From: Synergistaceae bacterium
GTDB lineage: Bacteria > Synergistota > Synergistia > Synergistales > Synergistaceae
Direction of reading: 5' to 3'
Assembly (NCBI GenBank): GCA_031269245.1
Contig: JAISZL010000091.1
Span: 1 to 34,181 of the forward strand
Length of the DNA stretch: 34,181 nucleotides
The position numbers and the translations under genes are program-made. Below, piece by piece: positions 33,698 through 34,181 of this stretch. The notes under the pieces are model-generated. The model worked only from the letters and a program-made list of their open reading frames with translations. It was not told where the DNA came from and did no database searches. Numbering within the stretch: the first letter of the stretch is position 1; every line of letters starts with the position of its first letter.

Positions 33698-33726
33698 ATT
33701 ATACTTTGGCCTATTAAAAAAATCAA
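33698..33726 (-). promoter_or_regulatory. Near-consensus promoter of the DUF1638 gene
   Basis: On the minus strand TTGATT (33726-33721), a 17-nt spacer and a perfect TATAAT (33703-33698) form one of the best promoters in the window. The leader is about 55 nt. It contains a small GACT-CGC-AGTC hairpin followed within a few bases by seven T residues, a possible weak attenuator. Confidence 0.8.
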
Positions 33727-33800
33727 ATGAAAACATGACTATCAAATTGTCTCAGTTGTTTCTGTTGCAATAAGTTGTTTGTAAGTTATTGTGCGAGCTT

Positions 33801-34181
33801 TGATACGGGTCGTCAACACTTTTTCGGGCAGAAAGTTAAGCAGCCAGATTTGTACTACTACGATACCAATGTTTCAACCACTCCAGCGGGCTAAGATAGC
33901 CCAGGCGTTTTTGGGCTCGCGGGGTGTTGTAAAAACCGTTGATGTAGGCCGCCATAGCTTGGCGGGCCTGCTCTCTGGTCTTGAAATGTGCCCAGTGTAC
34001 CGCCTCTTTTTTCAGGTTGGTGAAGAAACTCTCGCTCCAGGCATTGTCTCCGGGTTTACCTACACGAGAGAAACTCTGCCTGAACCCGAGGCGCGAGAGA
34101 AGCTGTTTTACCGCCTCCGACGTGTACTGACTCCCACAGTCGCTGTGGAATATGCGGCCGGCAATTCCACTATTAATTCGC
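33801..34181 (-). mobile_element. 3' end of an IS3-family insertion sequence
   Basis: The element runs off the right edge; only its transposase 3' end and probable right terminus are visible. The terminus is placed tentatively at 33801, where the plus strand reads TGATACGGGTCGTCAACACT about 35 nt beyond the transposase stop, fitting the TG...CA ends of IS3 elements. The other inverted repeat and target duplication are outside the window. Confidence 0.7.
33836..34181 (-). CDS. IS3-family transposase OrfB, C-terminal part
   Basis: The last 114 codons of a DDE transposase (rve integrase fold) are present; the start lies beyond the window. FHSDCGSQYTSE carries the second catalytic Asp, and DNAWSESFF carries the catalytic Glu. 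Exactly 35 residues separate Asp and Glu, the D(35)E spacing of IS3/retroviral integrases. The end NTPRAQKRLGYLSPLEWL is typical of IS3 OrfB. The stop TAA is at 33838-33836. No frameshift occurs in the visible part, so it may be intact. Production as an OrfAB fusion by -1 frameshifting is usual for the family but cannot be seen here. Confidence 0.93.
   Translation of the reverse strand, partial: RINSGIAGRIFHSDCGSQYTSEAVKQLLSRLGFRQSFSRVGKPGDNAWSESFFTNLKKEAVHWAHFKTREQARQAMAAYINGFYNTPRAQKRLGYLSPLEWLKHWYRSSTNLAA

Noticed and set aside
1-34181. CRISPR arrays, tRNA or rRNA genes, parS sites, prophage genes
   Set aside because: I saw no regularly spaced repeats, cloverleaf-type genes, rRNA segments, TGTTTCACGTGAAACA-type sites or phage structural genes.

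Overview
The window most likely comes from a member of the Synergistota (Synergistetes). The clearest evidence is a small secreted protein (32390-32788, minus strand) that ends in a Synergist-CTERM sorting signal: a Gly/Ser-rich stretch, CNAGFG, a hydrophobic segment and RKRG. Such signals are characteristic of that phylum. The diderm secretion machinery and the GC-rich coding sequence agree. No genus can be named from the sequence alone.

Layout, left to right. Positions 1-184 (minus) hold a broken relic of isoleucyl-tRNA synthetase. clpB follows on the minus strand (430-3030). An AT-rich divergent region (3031-3423) separates it from a plus-strand cold-shock gene that has a good promoter and a terminator. 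From 3769 to 32277 every gene is on the plus strand: a Lon-type protease, an endonuclease III homologue, a DUF362 ferredoxin protein, secA, a secreted DUF3857-like protein, argS, and a DivIC/FtsB-like gene. Next come the rpsF-ssb-rpsR operon with a structured leader, a DUF2232 membrane protein, rplI, dnaB, and a ParB/Noc-family gene.

The parB stop codon overlaps the start of an O-antigen-ligase-family gene. That gene leads into a compact type II secretion (T2SS) operon in the order gspJ-K-L-M-N-C-I-D-E-F (22240-32277). The operon has the secretin, ATPase, platform, assembly proteins, GspN and three minor pseudopilins. It has no recognisable gspG, gspH or prepilin peptidase, so these must lie elsewhere or be replaced.

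The Synergist-CTERM gene lies immediately beyond the T2SS operon, convergent to it and separated by a strong hairpin. A DUF1638 gene with a near-consensus promoter and the 3' end of an IS3-family element close the window.

How the genes work together: most of the window is core housekeeping (proteostasis, Sec export, translation, replication, segregation). The part most worth attention is the 20.3-32.8 kb block. It places a possible O-glycan ligase, a reordered T2SS and a Cys-containing C-terminal sorting-signal protein side by side. By analogy with the T2SS-dependent GlyGly-CTERM and MYXO-CTERM proteins, this suggests that Synergist-CTERM proteins are exported by this T2SS. That link is inference and has not been shown.
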